DNA of 12,940 nt from Candidatus Woesearchaeota archaeon (GTDB lineage: Archaea > Nanobdellota > Nanobdellia > Woesearchaeales > ARS49), in assembly GCA_016203425.1 (NCBI GenBank), contig JACQMU010000028.1, positions 1-12,940 of the forward strand, in the 5' to 3' direction. Positions 6,372 to 12,128 of the stretch are shown piece by piece (the stretch's first letter is position 1; each line of letters opens with the position of its first letter). The notes beneath the pieces were generated by a model. That model worked only from the letters and a program-made list of their open reading frames with translations. It was not told the origin of the DNA and ran no database searches. A program made the position numbers and the translations under genes.

Positions 6372-7202
6372 ATGGCTGATGAAAAAGAGGTTGCCTTGTT
6401 GGTTCCGTCGCGAGTTCAAAGCCCGAGTTCGATAACAACGTACAAGAAGTGTCCGCGAAAATATTTTTATTCTTACATTGAAGAGCTTCCGTCAAAGCCA
6501 AGTATTCACCAGCTTCGTGGCAGTGTGGTTCATGCTGTTCTTGACAAATTTTTCGCGACAAATGTTCAGGGTGTGTCGCAGGATAATGCTGTGAACTTTT
6601 TCAGAAATGCTGTTCAGGATTTGTTGGTGAGCGAGTGGAAGTCTGCGCAGCCGAAGATGCATGAGCTTGGTGTTGTTGAGGCTGATGAAATGCGTTTTTT
6701 TGAAGAAACATTGTTGATGGTGTTTAACTGGCTTGAAGGTTTTTTTGTGCGTTTTAGTGCAGAGTCTGGTTCTGTGCAGGATGTTTTTCATCGCTTAACT
6801 CCTTTGAGAGAGCTTTCTTATGTTTCTGACGAGCATTGGGTGCGCGGCATTATTGATGTTATTGAGCAGCATGGTGCTGAGACTCGGGTGATGGATTACA
6901 AGACGAGCAATCATTCTAATGTTGATGAGTATAAATTGCAGCTTGCGATTTATTCCTTGCTTTTTTTTGAAAAGCACAAAAAGCTCCCTGACAGGGCAGG
7001 CATTTATTTTTTGAAGGATAACACTACAAAATTTGTTTCTGTTGACCATGAACTGCTTGATTTTGCCAAAAGGGAGATTGAGCTTATTCATCAGAACACG
7101 TTCTCTAAGGAAAAAAAGTTTTATCCGAAGCATATCTCGAGCTTGTGCAAGTGGTCGACTGGCCAGTGTGATTTTTATGATGTTTGTGTGAAGGATGTGT
7201 GA
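6372..7202 (+). CDS. PD-(D/E)XK nuclease, RecB/Cas4-like, probable Fe-S cluster
   Basis: From 6372 the product is 276 residues and shows the RecB-family nuclease motifs in order. They are SSITTYKKCPRKYFY (19-33), RGSVVH (49-54, His54), VRGIIDVI (157-164, Asp162), VMDYKTS (173-179, with the D-x-K pair Asp175/Lys177) and QLAIYSLLF (190-198, Gln190 and Tyr194). Cys27 plus Cys259, Cys266 and Cys272 could bind a 4Fe-4S cluster as in Cas4 and AddB. The C-x6-C-x5-C spacing of the last three differs from the usual C-x2-C in Cas4. Such enzymes cut or resect DNA ends using divalent metal. No CRISPR array or cas genes are present, so a repair or processing role is more likely. An ATG at 6318 could add 18 residues; the frame is open back to 6144 with no promoter support. 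Confidence 0.85.
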   Translation: MADEKEVALLVPSRVQSPSSITTYKKCPRKYFYSYIEELPSKPSIHQLRGSVVHAVLDKFFATNVQGVSQDNAVNFFRNAVQDLLVSEWKSAQPKMHELGVVEADEMRFFEETLLMVFNWLEGFFVRFSAESGSVQDVFHRLTPLRELSYVSDEHWVRGIIDVIEQHGAETRVMDYKTSNHSNVDEYKLQLAIYSLLFFEKHKKLPDRAGIYFLKDNTTKFVSVDHELLDFAKREIELIHQNTFSKEKKFYPKHISSLCKWSTGQCDFYDVCVKDV

Positions 7203-7211
7203 CCCGAAATC

Positions 7212-7219
7212 TTTAAATA
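7212..7219 (+). promoter_or_regulatory. TATA box of the toxin-antitoxin operon
   Basis: TTTAAATA preceded by CGAAATC (BRE-like) is centred about 27 bases before the ATG at 7243. It lies nine bases past the nuclease stop. It argues that the antitoxin starts at 7243, not at the in-frame ATGs at 7195 or 7222, and that the pair has its own promoter. Confidence 0.6.
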
Positions 7220-7228
7220 CTATGGCGG

Positions 7229-7238
7229 GTTATATAAC
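7229..7238. promoter_or_regulatory. Palindrome, candidate operator of the toxin-antitoxin operon
   Basis: GTTATATAAC is a perfect ten-base palindrome placed between the TATA box and the predicted transcription start at about 7242. Ribbon-helix-helix antitoxins typically repress their own promoter by binding short palindromes, so its position fits an operator. It could also be a secondary TATA element. Confidence 0.4.
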
Positions 7239-7242
7239 TGAT

Positions 7243-7467
7243 ATGGAGACTACAACTATTCAAGTTACTCGTGAATTGGTTAATGCGCTTCGGTTTAAAA
7301 AAATGTATGACAAAGAGAGCTATGAGGATATCATTTGGGATTTGCTTGAAGATTCCAAAGAAGTGAATGAGGAGACAAAAAATGATATAGCTGTTGGCTT
7401 GGCTGAGATTCGTGCAGGCAAAACTGTTTCGCTCGAGCATGTTAAAAGAAAGTATAATTTGCGGTGA
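7243..7467 (+). CDS. RelB-type antitoxin with ribbon-helix-helix-like N-terminus
   Basis: The 74-residue product starts METTTIQVTRELVNALRFKK, a pattern of one strand and two helices like ribbon-helix-helix DNA-binding antitoxins. It continues with the SYEDIIWDLLED helix. The C-terminal part, IAVGLAEIRAGKTVSLEHVK (about 49-68), resembles the toxin-binding tail of RelB-like antitoxins. It should neutralise the downstream RelE-like toxin and autorepress the promoter. The start at 7243 is supported by the TATA box at 7212-7219, whereas starting at 7195 would overlap the nuclease gene and read through the promoter. The TGA stop overlaps the toxin start, which indicates translational coupling. The family call is strong as a pair and moderate alone. 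Confidence 0.82.
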   Translation: METTTIQVTRELVNALRFKKMYDKESYEDIIWDLLEDSKEVNEETKNDIAVGLAEIRAGKTVSLEHVKRKYNLR

Positions 7468-7721
7468 TGCTTTTGTTCTCAATAGAATTCACACAGTCGG
7501 CAGAGAAACAGTTTGGAAAACTCGAGTCTGGAGTTCAGGAACGCATCATTTCTGCAGTTGAAAGATTGAGGATTAGGCCGGGTGAGCATCTTGTAAAACT
7601 CGTTGGTGGTAATGCATACAAGTTTCGTGTAGGGGATTATAGGGCTGTTTGCATTATTGATTATACGAAGGAATGCATTTATGTGGTTAAAGTTGGGCAC
7701 AGAAAGAATGTTTACGACTGA
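7467..7721 (+). CDS. relE: RelE/ParE-superfamily toxin
   Basis: The 84-residue product has the RelE fold signature: FSIEFTQSAEKQFGKL at the start, a helical segment ending IRPGEHLVKLVG, then YKFRVGDYRAVCIIDY and the terminal VYVVKVGHRKNVY-like strand (residues about 70-83). Basic residues Lys, Arg and Arg in the YKFRVGDYR segment, plus the terminal His-Arg-Lys and Tyr, occupy positions used for mRNA cleavage in RelE enzymes, so an active ribosome-dependent mRNA interferase is plausible. The start is either the ATG at 7467 or the GTG at 7464, and both overlap the antitoxin stop (GTGATG). The last ten bases overlap the convergent 459-residue gene on the other strand. ParE-like gyrase inhibition is the alternative, but the RelE-like motif fits better. 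Confidence 0.87.
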   Translation: MLLFSIEFTQSAEKQFGKLESGVQERIISAVERLRIRPGEHLVKLVGGNAYKFRVGDYRAVCIIDYTKECIYVVKVGHRKNVYD

Positions 7722-9091
7722 TGTTTTTCTTCGTCTGTAAAACTGAAGTATGAGTTTATTTCTGGCAGTTTCTCTGAAAACACAGATGTTTTTGTAAAGC
7801 CTGTGCTTACGTGTTGGCAGTTTAGCCAACCATATCTTTTCATATTTTCAATTGCTCTTTTGGCTATATGTCTTTCTTCTTTTGGAACATTTCTTTGAAG
7901 ATTGTCAAGTGGTGTGTTTGCATTTGACACTTTCTTTTTTCCATAGATTAGTTTTCTCATGATTTTTCTGCTGATTTCATATTCTTCTTGTGCTCTTACT
8001 TCTCTTTTGCTCGGCTTTTTTGTTTCTTCAACTACATCGTCAATGCTTGTTGCCGCTGGTTCTTCGCATGTCTGGGGTGTTATTGCCGCATCAATATTTT
8101 TTGTTTCTTCTTTAGCTGGTTCGTTTTTCAGGCAGGCTTCTAACAGCTCATAATCTTCTGGTTTTTGTGCGTAAATGCTTTCGAGCAGTTCTGGTGTTAG
8201 TTTTGCTTCTGTGACTGGGTGTGATTTTAAGTTTACTTCTTTGTTATTTAGTGGTTTTCTGACAAGTCTTTTTTCAATGTTTTCTTTCTCAAATGCTGTT
8301 CTGATTGCAGCGTAAGTCTTTGCTCCTGGTAGTTTTACAAGCTCATCAATTGTTACCCAGACTGTGTCGTGTGATGTTGCGGTTATTTTTCTTTCAAGTG
8401 CAGTTTGTGTTTCTTTTTCTGTCAGTTTTATGTGTTCATGCACGTGTTCTGCAATATTTTCTGCATGGTCGTGGTTTCTGAGCACGGCTTTTAGTAATTC
8501 TTCTCTTACACCATAGTAGACTCTTTTGTTTCCAGGGTCTTCTGATAATTTGAAATATGTTTCTTTGTCAGGGTTGCCCTGATATTTTTTCTTGTAATCT
8601 GACAAAATACTGTTTTGTAGGGTTGATATTGGGTATGTGCCAGGTAGTTTTGCAAGCTGTTCAATAGTTAAGTAGTATTTTATTTCTACTTTTCTTCCTG
8701 GCCACAGGTCTGTTGGTGTTGCTTTTCTTTGTTTTATTAATGCTTTTACTTTTGGTGTTGCTGTTTCGTAGAATTCGTACGTTTCAAAGTCAATGTTTCT
8801 GTTTGAATTGTGTGTGCTTAATGTGTCATCGCTTGCACTGCATAATTTCTCAAATTTGTTGTTGTACTGTTGTAATCTTTCATGCCTTTTATCTGCTTCA
8901 AGTATTTGTATTTTTTCATCTATAAGCGTGTGTATTCTTTCATCTATTTTTGTATTGTCTGCACCAATTTTTTGTTTGTACTGTTCTTTAAATGCGTGCA
9001 GTTCTTTCAGTTTTCTGTGTTTTTCTTCTGCAACTCTTTCGAGCAGTTTTGTTCTTAAGAGTGCATATTTTTGTTCTGTCTCTTTTTGCAT
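7712..9091 (-). CDS. Modular protein: coiled coil, duplicated domain, C-terminal winged-helix-like region
   Basis: The 459-residue soluble protein begins with a charged coiled coil (about 1-85). Two related blocks follow, about 137-209 and 243-315, each opening with TIEQLAKLPG or TIDELVKLPG and ending in a helix. A Glu/Pro/Thr-rich linker (about 320-360) leads to a C-terminal domain (about 363-447). Its segment ANTPLDNLQRNVPKEERHIAKRAIENMKRYGWL and the following strands look like a winged helix-turn-helix, suggesting DNA or RNA binding. I recognise no named family. The start at 9091 is supported by a TATA box 27 bases upstream, which overlaps the stop of the preceding gene. The 3' end overlaps the RelE-like toxin by ten bases. 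Coding-strand codons are A/C-rich, as in the other minus-strand genes. Confidence 0.8.
   Translation of the reverse strand: MQKETEQKYALLRTKLLERVAEEKHRKLKELHAFKEQYKQKIGADNTKIDERIHTLIDEKIQILEADKRHERLQQYNNKFEKLCSASDDTLSTHNSNRNIDFETYEFYETATPKVKALIKQRKATPTDLWPGRKVEIKYYLTIEQLAKLPGTYPISTLQNSILSDYKKKYQGNPDKETYFKLSEDPGNKRVYYGVREELLKAVLRNHDHAENIAEHVHEHIKLTEKETQTALERKITATSHDTVWVTIDELVKLPGAKTYAAIRTAFEKENIEKRLVRKPLNNKEVNLKSHPVTEAKLTPELLESIYAQKPEDYELLEACLKNEPAKEETKNIDAAITPQTCEEPAATSIDDVVEETKKPSKREVRAQEEYEISRKIMRKLIYGKKKVSNANTPLDNLQRNVPKEERHIAKRAIENMKRYGWLNCQHVSTGFTKTSVFSEKLPEINSYFSFTDEEKHQS
8147..8365 (-). other. Second copy of the duplicated domain in the 459-residue protein
   Basis: This region encodes residues about 243-315. 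It contains TVWVTIDELVKLPGAKTY and AAIRTAF, then a polar stretch and a helix (LTPELLESIYAQ). It aligns by eye with residues 137-209. It is a protein-level repeat, diverged at DNA level. Confidence 0.5.
8465..8683 (-). other. First copy of the duplicated domain in the 459-residue protein
   Basis: This region encodes residues about 137-209. It contains IKYYLTIEQLAKLPGTYP and STLQNSI, then a polar stretch and a helix (REELLKAVLRN). The aromatic-TI-acidic-x-L-x-KLPG core recurs about 105 residues later in the second copy. Confidence 0.5.
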
Positions 9092-9113
9092 TTGCGCTTT
9101 TAAATGGCAGGCC

Positions 9114-9122
9114 TTTTTAAAT
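9114..9122 (-). promoter_or_regulatory. TATA box of the 459-residue gene
   Basis: The minus strand reads ATTTAAAAA, centred 27 bases before the ATG at 9091. It overlaps the stop codon of the upstream gene (9117-9119), so the two minus-strand genes have separate promoters although only 25 bases lie between them. Confidence 0.5.
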
Positions 9123-9572
9123 CTGTGGTTTTATGGTTATGAAAACACCTATGTCGGGTTCAATTGTTGCGCATAGTTGTTTTCTTCGTTCTCCTGAGAA
9201 TTTAAGCCAGTTGTAGAAGTCTTGTGCAAGGCTTTCAAGGAACTGGTTGTAGCTTGGTCTTGTTTTGTCGAGTGAGAGGTGGTGTTCCAGTCTTTCTTGT
9301 ACTGCAGGAACAAATTGTTTGTTTTCGTCGATTAGTGTGTATCCGCCAATGCTTTTCGAAAGCTCTGTTTGTTTGAGATGGTCTGCTATTCTTAATAGTC
9401 TTGTGCCAATGTTTTCTCGAACAGCTTGAATGTTGAGCTGAGTCTCAGAGGGTGGTATGTAGTTGGCAGTGATATCGAGCCGTCGTGCATGGCTCAGTTG
9501 TGCATCTGCTGCGTAATACGCAGTTTGCATGTGGGGCATGAATCGTGAAGGCCGTCTTTGTCTTGGTGCCAT
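9117..9572 (-). CDS. Unknown soluble protein, 151 residues
   Basis: The product begins with a strongly basic N-terminus (MAPRQRRPSRFMPH), then helical segments (about 45-75 and 88-125) and a short C-terminal strand-like stretch (GVFITIKPQI). There is no signal peptide or membrane helix. The basic start could contact nucleic acid, but that is conjecture. The start at 9572 is supported by a TATA box 26 bases upstream. It precedes the 459-residue modular protein by 25 bases on the same strand, so the two may act together even though the second has its own promoter element. I do not recognise the family. Confidence 0.72.
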   Translation of the reverse strand: MAPRQRRPSRFMPHMQTAYYAADAQLSHARRLDITANYIPPSETQLNIQAVRENIGTRLLRIADHLKQTELSKSIGGYTLIDENKQFVPAVQERLEHHLSLDKTRPSYNQFLESLAQDFYNWLKFSGERRKQLCATIEPDIGVFITIKPQI

Positions 9573-9594
9573 TTTGGTGAAGAACTTTTTAGTT

Positions 9595-9602
9595 TTTATA
9601 AA
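9595..9602 (-). promoter_or_regulatory. TATA box of the 151-residue gene
   Basis: TTTATAAA is the same on both strands in core and is centred 26 bases before the ATG at 9572 (minus). GGTGAA-type sequence close to the start is not a convincing Shine-Dalgarno site. Confidence 0.55.
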
Positions 9603-9617
9603 CGTGCGGTGAAAAAA

Positions 9618-9626
9618 TATTTATAC
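9618..9626 (+). promoter_or_regulatory. TATA box of the five-helix membrane protein gene
   Basis: TATTTATAC preceded by an A-rich BRE-like run is centred about 26 bases before the ATG at 9648. With 9595-9602 it makes a compact divergent promoter pair. Confidence 0.55.
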
Positions 9627-9647
9627 AGATAAAGAAATATTGTTTGT

Positions 9648-10364
9648 ATGCCTACAAAAATTGATCCTTTGTTCAGGGTTCTTGCAGAGATTGGTTTTGT
9701 TGACATTTTTTTGCCGTTCATAATTGTTCTTACTGTTTCGTATGCTCTTTTGGAGCGCACTCGTGTTTTGGGTGTTGAGAAAGGCCATGCTCGGCATAAT
9801 TTGAATGCTGCTGTTGCTGTTGTTATTGCTTTGTTTGTTGTTGGCTCTTCTCATGTGCTTGGCATTACGACGTCAATTATTCAGTATGCTGGCCTTTTTG
9901 CAGTCATCATTCTTGCTGTTGTGCTTTTGTTGGGTTTGTTTGGCGTGCAGCACTTGCCTGAGAATAAGTGGTGGAATGCAGTGTTTTTTGTTGTCATCAT
10001 GCTCGTTGGGGGCAGTGTTTTTTACAGTATGGGATGGTTTGGCCGTGGGAGTGATGCGTTTATTGTGTTGTTCTTTGTTTTCTTCCTTTTGCTCTTCATC
10101 ATTAAAGTGTGGTTGAAAGACACGCCGCATTCGCATGCTGTTCACCAGCATCAAGGAGCTGTTTCTAATGGCCAGACAACGCGAAATAACGGTCCAAATA
10201 ATAAGAAGAAACCGGTTGAAATGGCTGCGCTTCAGCAACAGCCAGCTAGTCCACAAATCGCTTCTGAACAGCAAGAAGCAGAAGGTGCGGAAGAAGGTCG
10301 TTTAACTGTCCCAACAGGTCGTGAAGAACCGCAGGATGCTCATTTTGGTGAAGAATCAGGTTAA
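9648..10364 (+). CDS. Five-helix membrane protein with long hydrophilic tail, unknown function
   Basis: The 238-residue product has five hydrophobic segments, at about 19-35, 51-68, 80-100, 110-127 and 137-156. A hydrophilic tail follows (157-238), starting with a His-rich patch (PHSHAVHQHQ), then Asn/Gln/Lys-rich and Glu/Gly-rich low-complexity sequence that is probably disordered. Helix counting puts the tail on the opposite side from the N-terminus. I see no transport or catalytic motif and cannot name the family. The start at 9648 has a TATA box 26 bases upstream, consistent with a leaderless mRNA. Its stop interlocks with the stop of the convergent phosphoesterase gene (TTAA at 10361-10364). 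Confidence 0.78.
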   Translation: MPTKIDPLFRVLAEIGFVDIFLPFIIVLTVSYALLERTRVLGVEKGHARHNLNAAVAVVIALFVVGSSHVLGITTSIIQYAGLFAVIILAVVLLLGLFGVQHLPENKWWNAVFFVVIMLVGGSVFYSMGWFGRGSDAFIVLFFVFFLLLFIIKVWLKDTPHSHAVHQHQGAVSNGQTTRNNGPNNKKKPVEMAALQQQPASPQIASEQQEAEGAEEGRLTVPTGREEPQDAHFGEESG

Positions 10365-11236
10365 ACAAAGCGTACTGTTTTAACATCAGCTGGTTTTCCG
10401 CTTTCTTTTTCCAGCCCTATAATTAGGAAGTAATTTGTTCCGCTTCTGAAACGGTAAGTGTTTCCTACTTTGTTTGCGCACATTTCGTGCCAGTGTGCTT
10501 CAAATGATGCTAAAGAGCATGCTGCAATCTGGTGGATTGTGTCTTCTTGTTTTCTGGACGCATCTCTTTTGTCGATGAGCCCTTTGTGTGACATTAAATA
10601 ATATTTTCCTTTGAGTATTTCTGCGTACACGTCTGCGTATTGGGCATAAAATTTTGGGCCAAAGCCACATTGTGGAACAATTCCTTCTGCTATTTCTTGT
10701 GGTATGCTTTTCGGGCATTCTATTGTGTTCATTGCTCCTATTACTGGGATTTCTCCAATAAGTGCTAAAGGTTGGATAGCTGGTTTTATGTGTATTTTTC
10801 CTTTTGATTGTTCTTGTGCCATTCCAGCAATGGTTTCAATGTCTGCTCCTACGAGTGTGCAGTCTTCAACATGGCTTAAGAATGTTCCTGGCACATCATG
10901 ATTTCCTAATACAACAAGTTTTTGTTCACGTGAAAGCCTGCATTGTTTGTATACTTCGTTCATTGCTGTGTAGAGTGCAGCATTGCCTTTGAAGAATTCT
11001 CCTAAGTGGAACTTTCCATCTCGTGTTGCAGCAGTTCCTGCAAGATAAATGTCATCAATATCGCCTGTGTTGAGCCATGCAATGACTTGTGGGGTTGCAT
11101 TGATGTAGTCTGCTGTTATTTTCATGACTGCAATGCTGCCTTTTCGTACTTCTTCAAGCTTGCCGTCTGTATGTTCATCCCCGCCAGGGTCTGATGTTAA
11201 TACAAGGTAGTCAAGCTCTTTTTTTAGTTCAGTCAT
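10361..11236 (-). CDS. Calcineurin-like metallophosphoesterase with atypical first motif
   Basis: The 291-residue protein has the order of metallophosphoesterase motifs. They are LVLTSDPGG (11-19, Asp16), NTGDIDD (56-62, with the Asp59/Asp62 GDxxD pair), VVLGNHD (108-114), LMSHKG (214-219, His217) and EAHWH (246-250). These ligate a two-metal centre that hydrolyses phosphoesters. The first motif is normally D-x-H; here it is D-P-G, which loses the usual His ligand and is closer to the D-x-G seen in purple acid phosphatases. The last motif has Ala for the usual Gly in GHxH. The fold and metal-binding character look sound; the substrate cannot be told. No signal peptide is seen, so it is likely cytosolic. 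The start at 11236 has a TATA box 26 bases upstream. Confidence 0.85.
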   Translation of the reverse strand: MTELKKELDYLVLTSDPGGDEHTDGKLEEVRKGSIAVMKITADYINATPQVIAWLNTGDIDDIYLAGTAATRDGKFHLGEFFKGNAALYTAMNEVYKQCRLSREQKLVVLGNHDVPGTFLSHVEDCTLVGADIETIAGMAQEQSKGKIHIKPAIQPLALIGEIPVIGAMNTIECPKSIPQEIAEGIVPQCGFGPKFYAQYADVYAEILKGKYYLMSHKGLIDKRDASRKQEDTIHQIAACSLASFEAHWHEMCANKVGNTYRFRSGTNYFLIIGLEKESGKPADVKTVRFV

Positions 11237-11257
11237 GATTATTATTACTGAATGCTG

Positions 11258-11265
11258 TTTAAATA
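11258..11265 (-). promoter_or_regulatory. TATA box of the metallophosphoesterase gene
   Basis: TTTAAATA on the plus strand (TATTTAAA on the minus) is centred about 26 bases before the ATG at 11236, with no ribosome-binding site between. Confidence 0.55.
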
Positions 11266-11282
11266 GGTGCGGTTTTGTCGCC

Positions 11283-11307
11283 GCTCACGCTGCTTCGCAG
11301 CGTTCGC
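11283..11307. repeat. GC-rich hairpin between two minus-strand genes
   Basis: ACGCTGC (11287-11293) and GCAGCGT (11297-11303) form a perfect seven-base stem with a TTC loop. Two more pairs (11283-11284 with 11306-11307) follow a TC/TC internal mismatch. It starts six bases beyond the stop of the acidic helical gene and lies just upstream of the phosphoesterase promoter. No T-run follows, so it is not a standard terminator. It could act as an mRNA 3' end or barrier. Confidence 0.5.
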
Positions 11308-11312
11308 TTGAA

Positions 11313-11990
11313 CTATTGTTGTTCAATTGTTTGAAGAATTTTGTATAGTTCATCAATGCTGTCTGCTACGCTTTCGAGGCCTATGTCGTGGAGTGCCATG
11401 CGTGCTTCGCGGAAGTTTGTTCTTTTTTCTGTAGGATTGTCAAGTGCTTTGCTCATTGAGATTATTGCGCGTGTCCAGCTGTAATCTTGTTGTTCTTTTT
11501 CATTGAGCGGCTCGCTGGCAGTCTGGTTGATTGTTCTTACAGTGTACTCTCTGATTTTGTCTTCTAATTTTTGTTCTCCTTCCTGAAGAAAATGCAGGTA
11601 TCTTCCGTCGTGGTGGACGAGTATATTGTTCATGAATGTTTGCCGTGCATCTGCTGTTTCGTCATCATGCTCTTTAAATACTGCGTTGTATGCATTTGAA
11701 ATTTTTGCAGGCAGTTCTTCTTTGAATTTTAAATATTCGGCTTCATGTGTGAGCCCTTCTTTTGCTTCTGCCTGTATTGTTTTGTCGTCGATATATGTTG
11801 GTTCTTTTTGTCTGCGGTTTCCCAACTTTTTTTGTTCTACTTCAGCATCTTTTGGTGTTTGTAAGTATGGCTCTTCTTTTTGTGGCAGAAATCTTGTTTG
11901 TTGCGTATATTCTTCTGCTTCTTTTTTGATGATTTCGTCTAGCTCGTCACCGCTGTTTTCTTTATTGGTTTCTGAATTGTCAGTTTCCAT
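11313..11990 (-). CDS. Acidic, partly disordered helical protein, 225 residues, unknown function
   Basis: The first 80 residues are Glu/Lys/Gln-rich low-complexity sequence and probably disordered. The rest (about 81-225) is predicted helical, with segments around 85-107, 114-155, 167-184 and 190-222 and no membrane helix or signal peptide. No motif or family is recognised. The start is the ATG at 11990. An AGGGG lies a few bases upstream on the minus strand, and AT-rich TATA-like sequence sits at about 12018-12032. A short leader with a ribosome-binding site is therefore likely here, unlike the leaderless neighbours. It is divergent from LonB across a 138-base gap, so shared regulation with the protease is possible but not shown. 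Confidence 0.7.
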   Translation of the reverse strand: METDNSETNKENSGDELDEIIKKEAEEYTQQTRFLPQKEEPYLQTPKDAEVEQKKLGNRRQKEPTYIDDKTIQAEAKEGLTHEAEYLKFKEELPAKISNAYNAVFKEHDDETADARQTFMNNILVHHDGRYLHFLQEGEQKLEDKIREYTVRTINQTASEPLNEKEQQDYSWTRAIISMSKALDNPTEKRTNFREARMALHDIGLESVADSIDELYKILQTIEQQ

Positions 11991-12098
11991 ACTAACCCCT
12001 CTTGCTACTTTAAAGAGTCTTTTATTATTAAAGTGTTTGCCACATTACGTGCACTTTTTTGGTTTTCTTGACAAAGTTTTTGGGATTGTTGACATAAC

Positions 12099-12108
12099 GT
12101 TTATAAAC
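12099..12108 (+). promoter_or_regulatory. TATA box of lonB
   Basis: GTTTATAAAC, a perfect ten-base palindrome, is centred about 26 bases before the ATG at 12129 and preceded by CATAAC (BRE-like). No Shine-Dalgarno site is present, so the lonB mRNA is probably leaderless. The palindrome might also let the element fire in both directions. Confidence 0.6.
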
Positions 12109-12128
12109 AATTCTCATTAGAATACTTT

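Noticed and set aside
6264..6419. Upstream extension of the 744-residue protein to 6419
   Set aside because: It would bury the signal peptide 52 residues inside the protein and cover the divergent promoter.
6372..7202. Identification of the nuclease as Cas4 of a CRISPR system
   Set aside because: No repeat array or other cas gene is in the window, and the cysteine spacing differs from Cas4.
7195..7242. Antitoxin start at 7195 or 7222
   Set aside because: Both starts precede or overlap the TATA box-to-start interval, and 7195 overlaps the nuclease stop. Starting at 7243 gives the normal antitoxin N-terminus.
8793..9176. 127-residue plus-strand ORF rich in Cys, Ser and Leu
   Set aside because: It is the antisense shadow of the Lys/Glu-rich coiled coil in the 459-residue gene. 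Its composition is an artefact of that.
11283..11307. Hairpin as an intrinsic terminator
   Set aside because: No run of T follows the stem on either strand at the right place.
11626..12120. 164-residue plus-strand ORF
   Set aside because: It lies antisense to the acidic helical gene and runs through the lonB promoter, with Ser/Cys-rich shadow composition.
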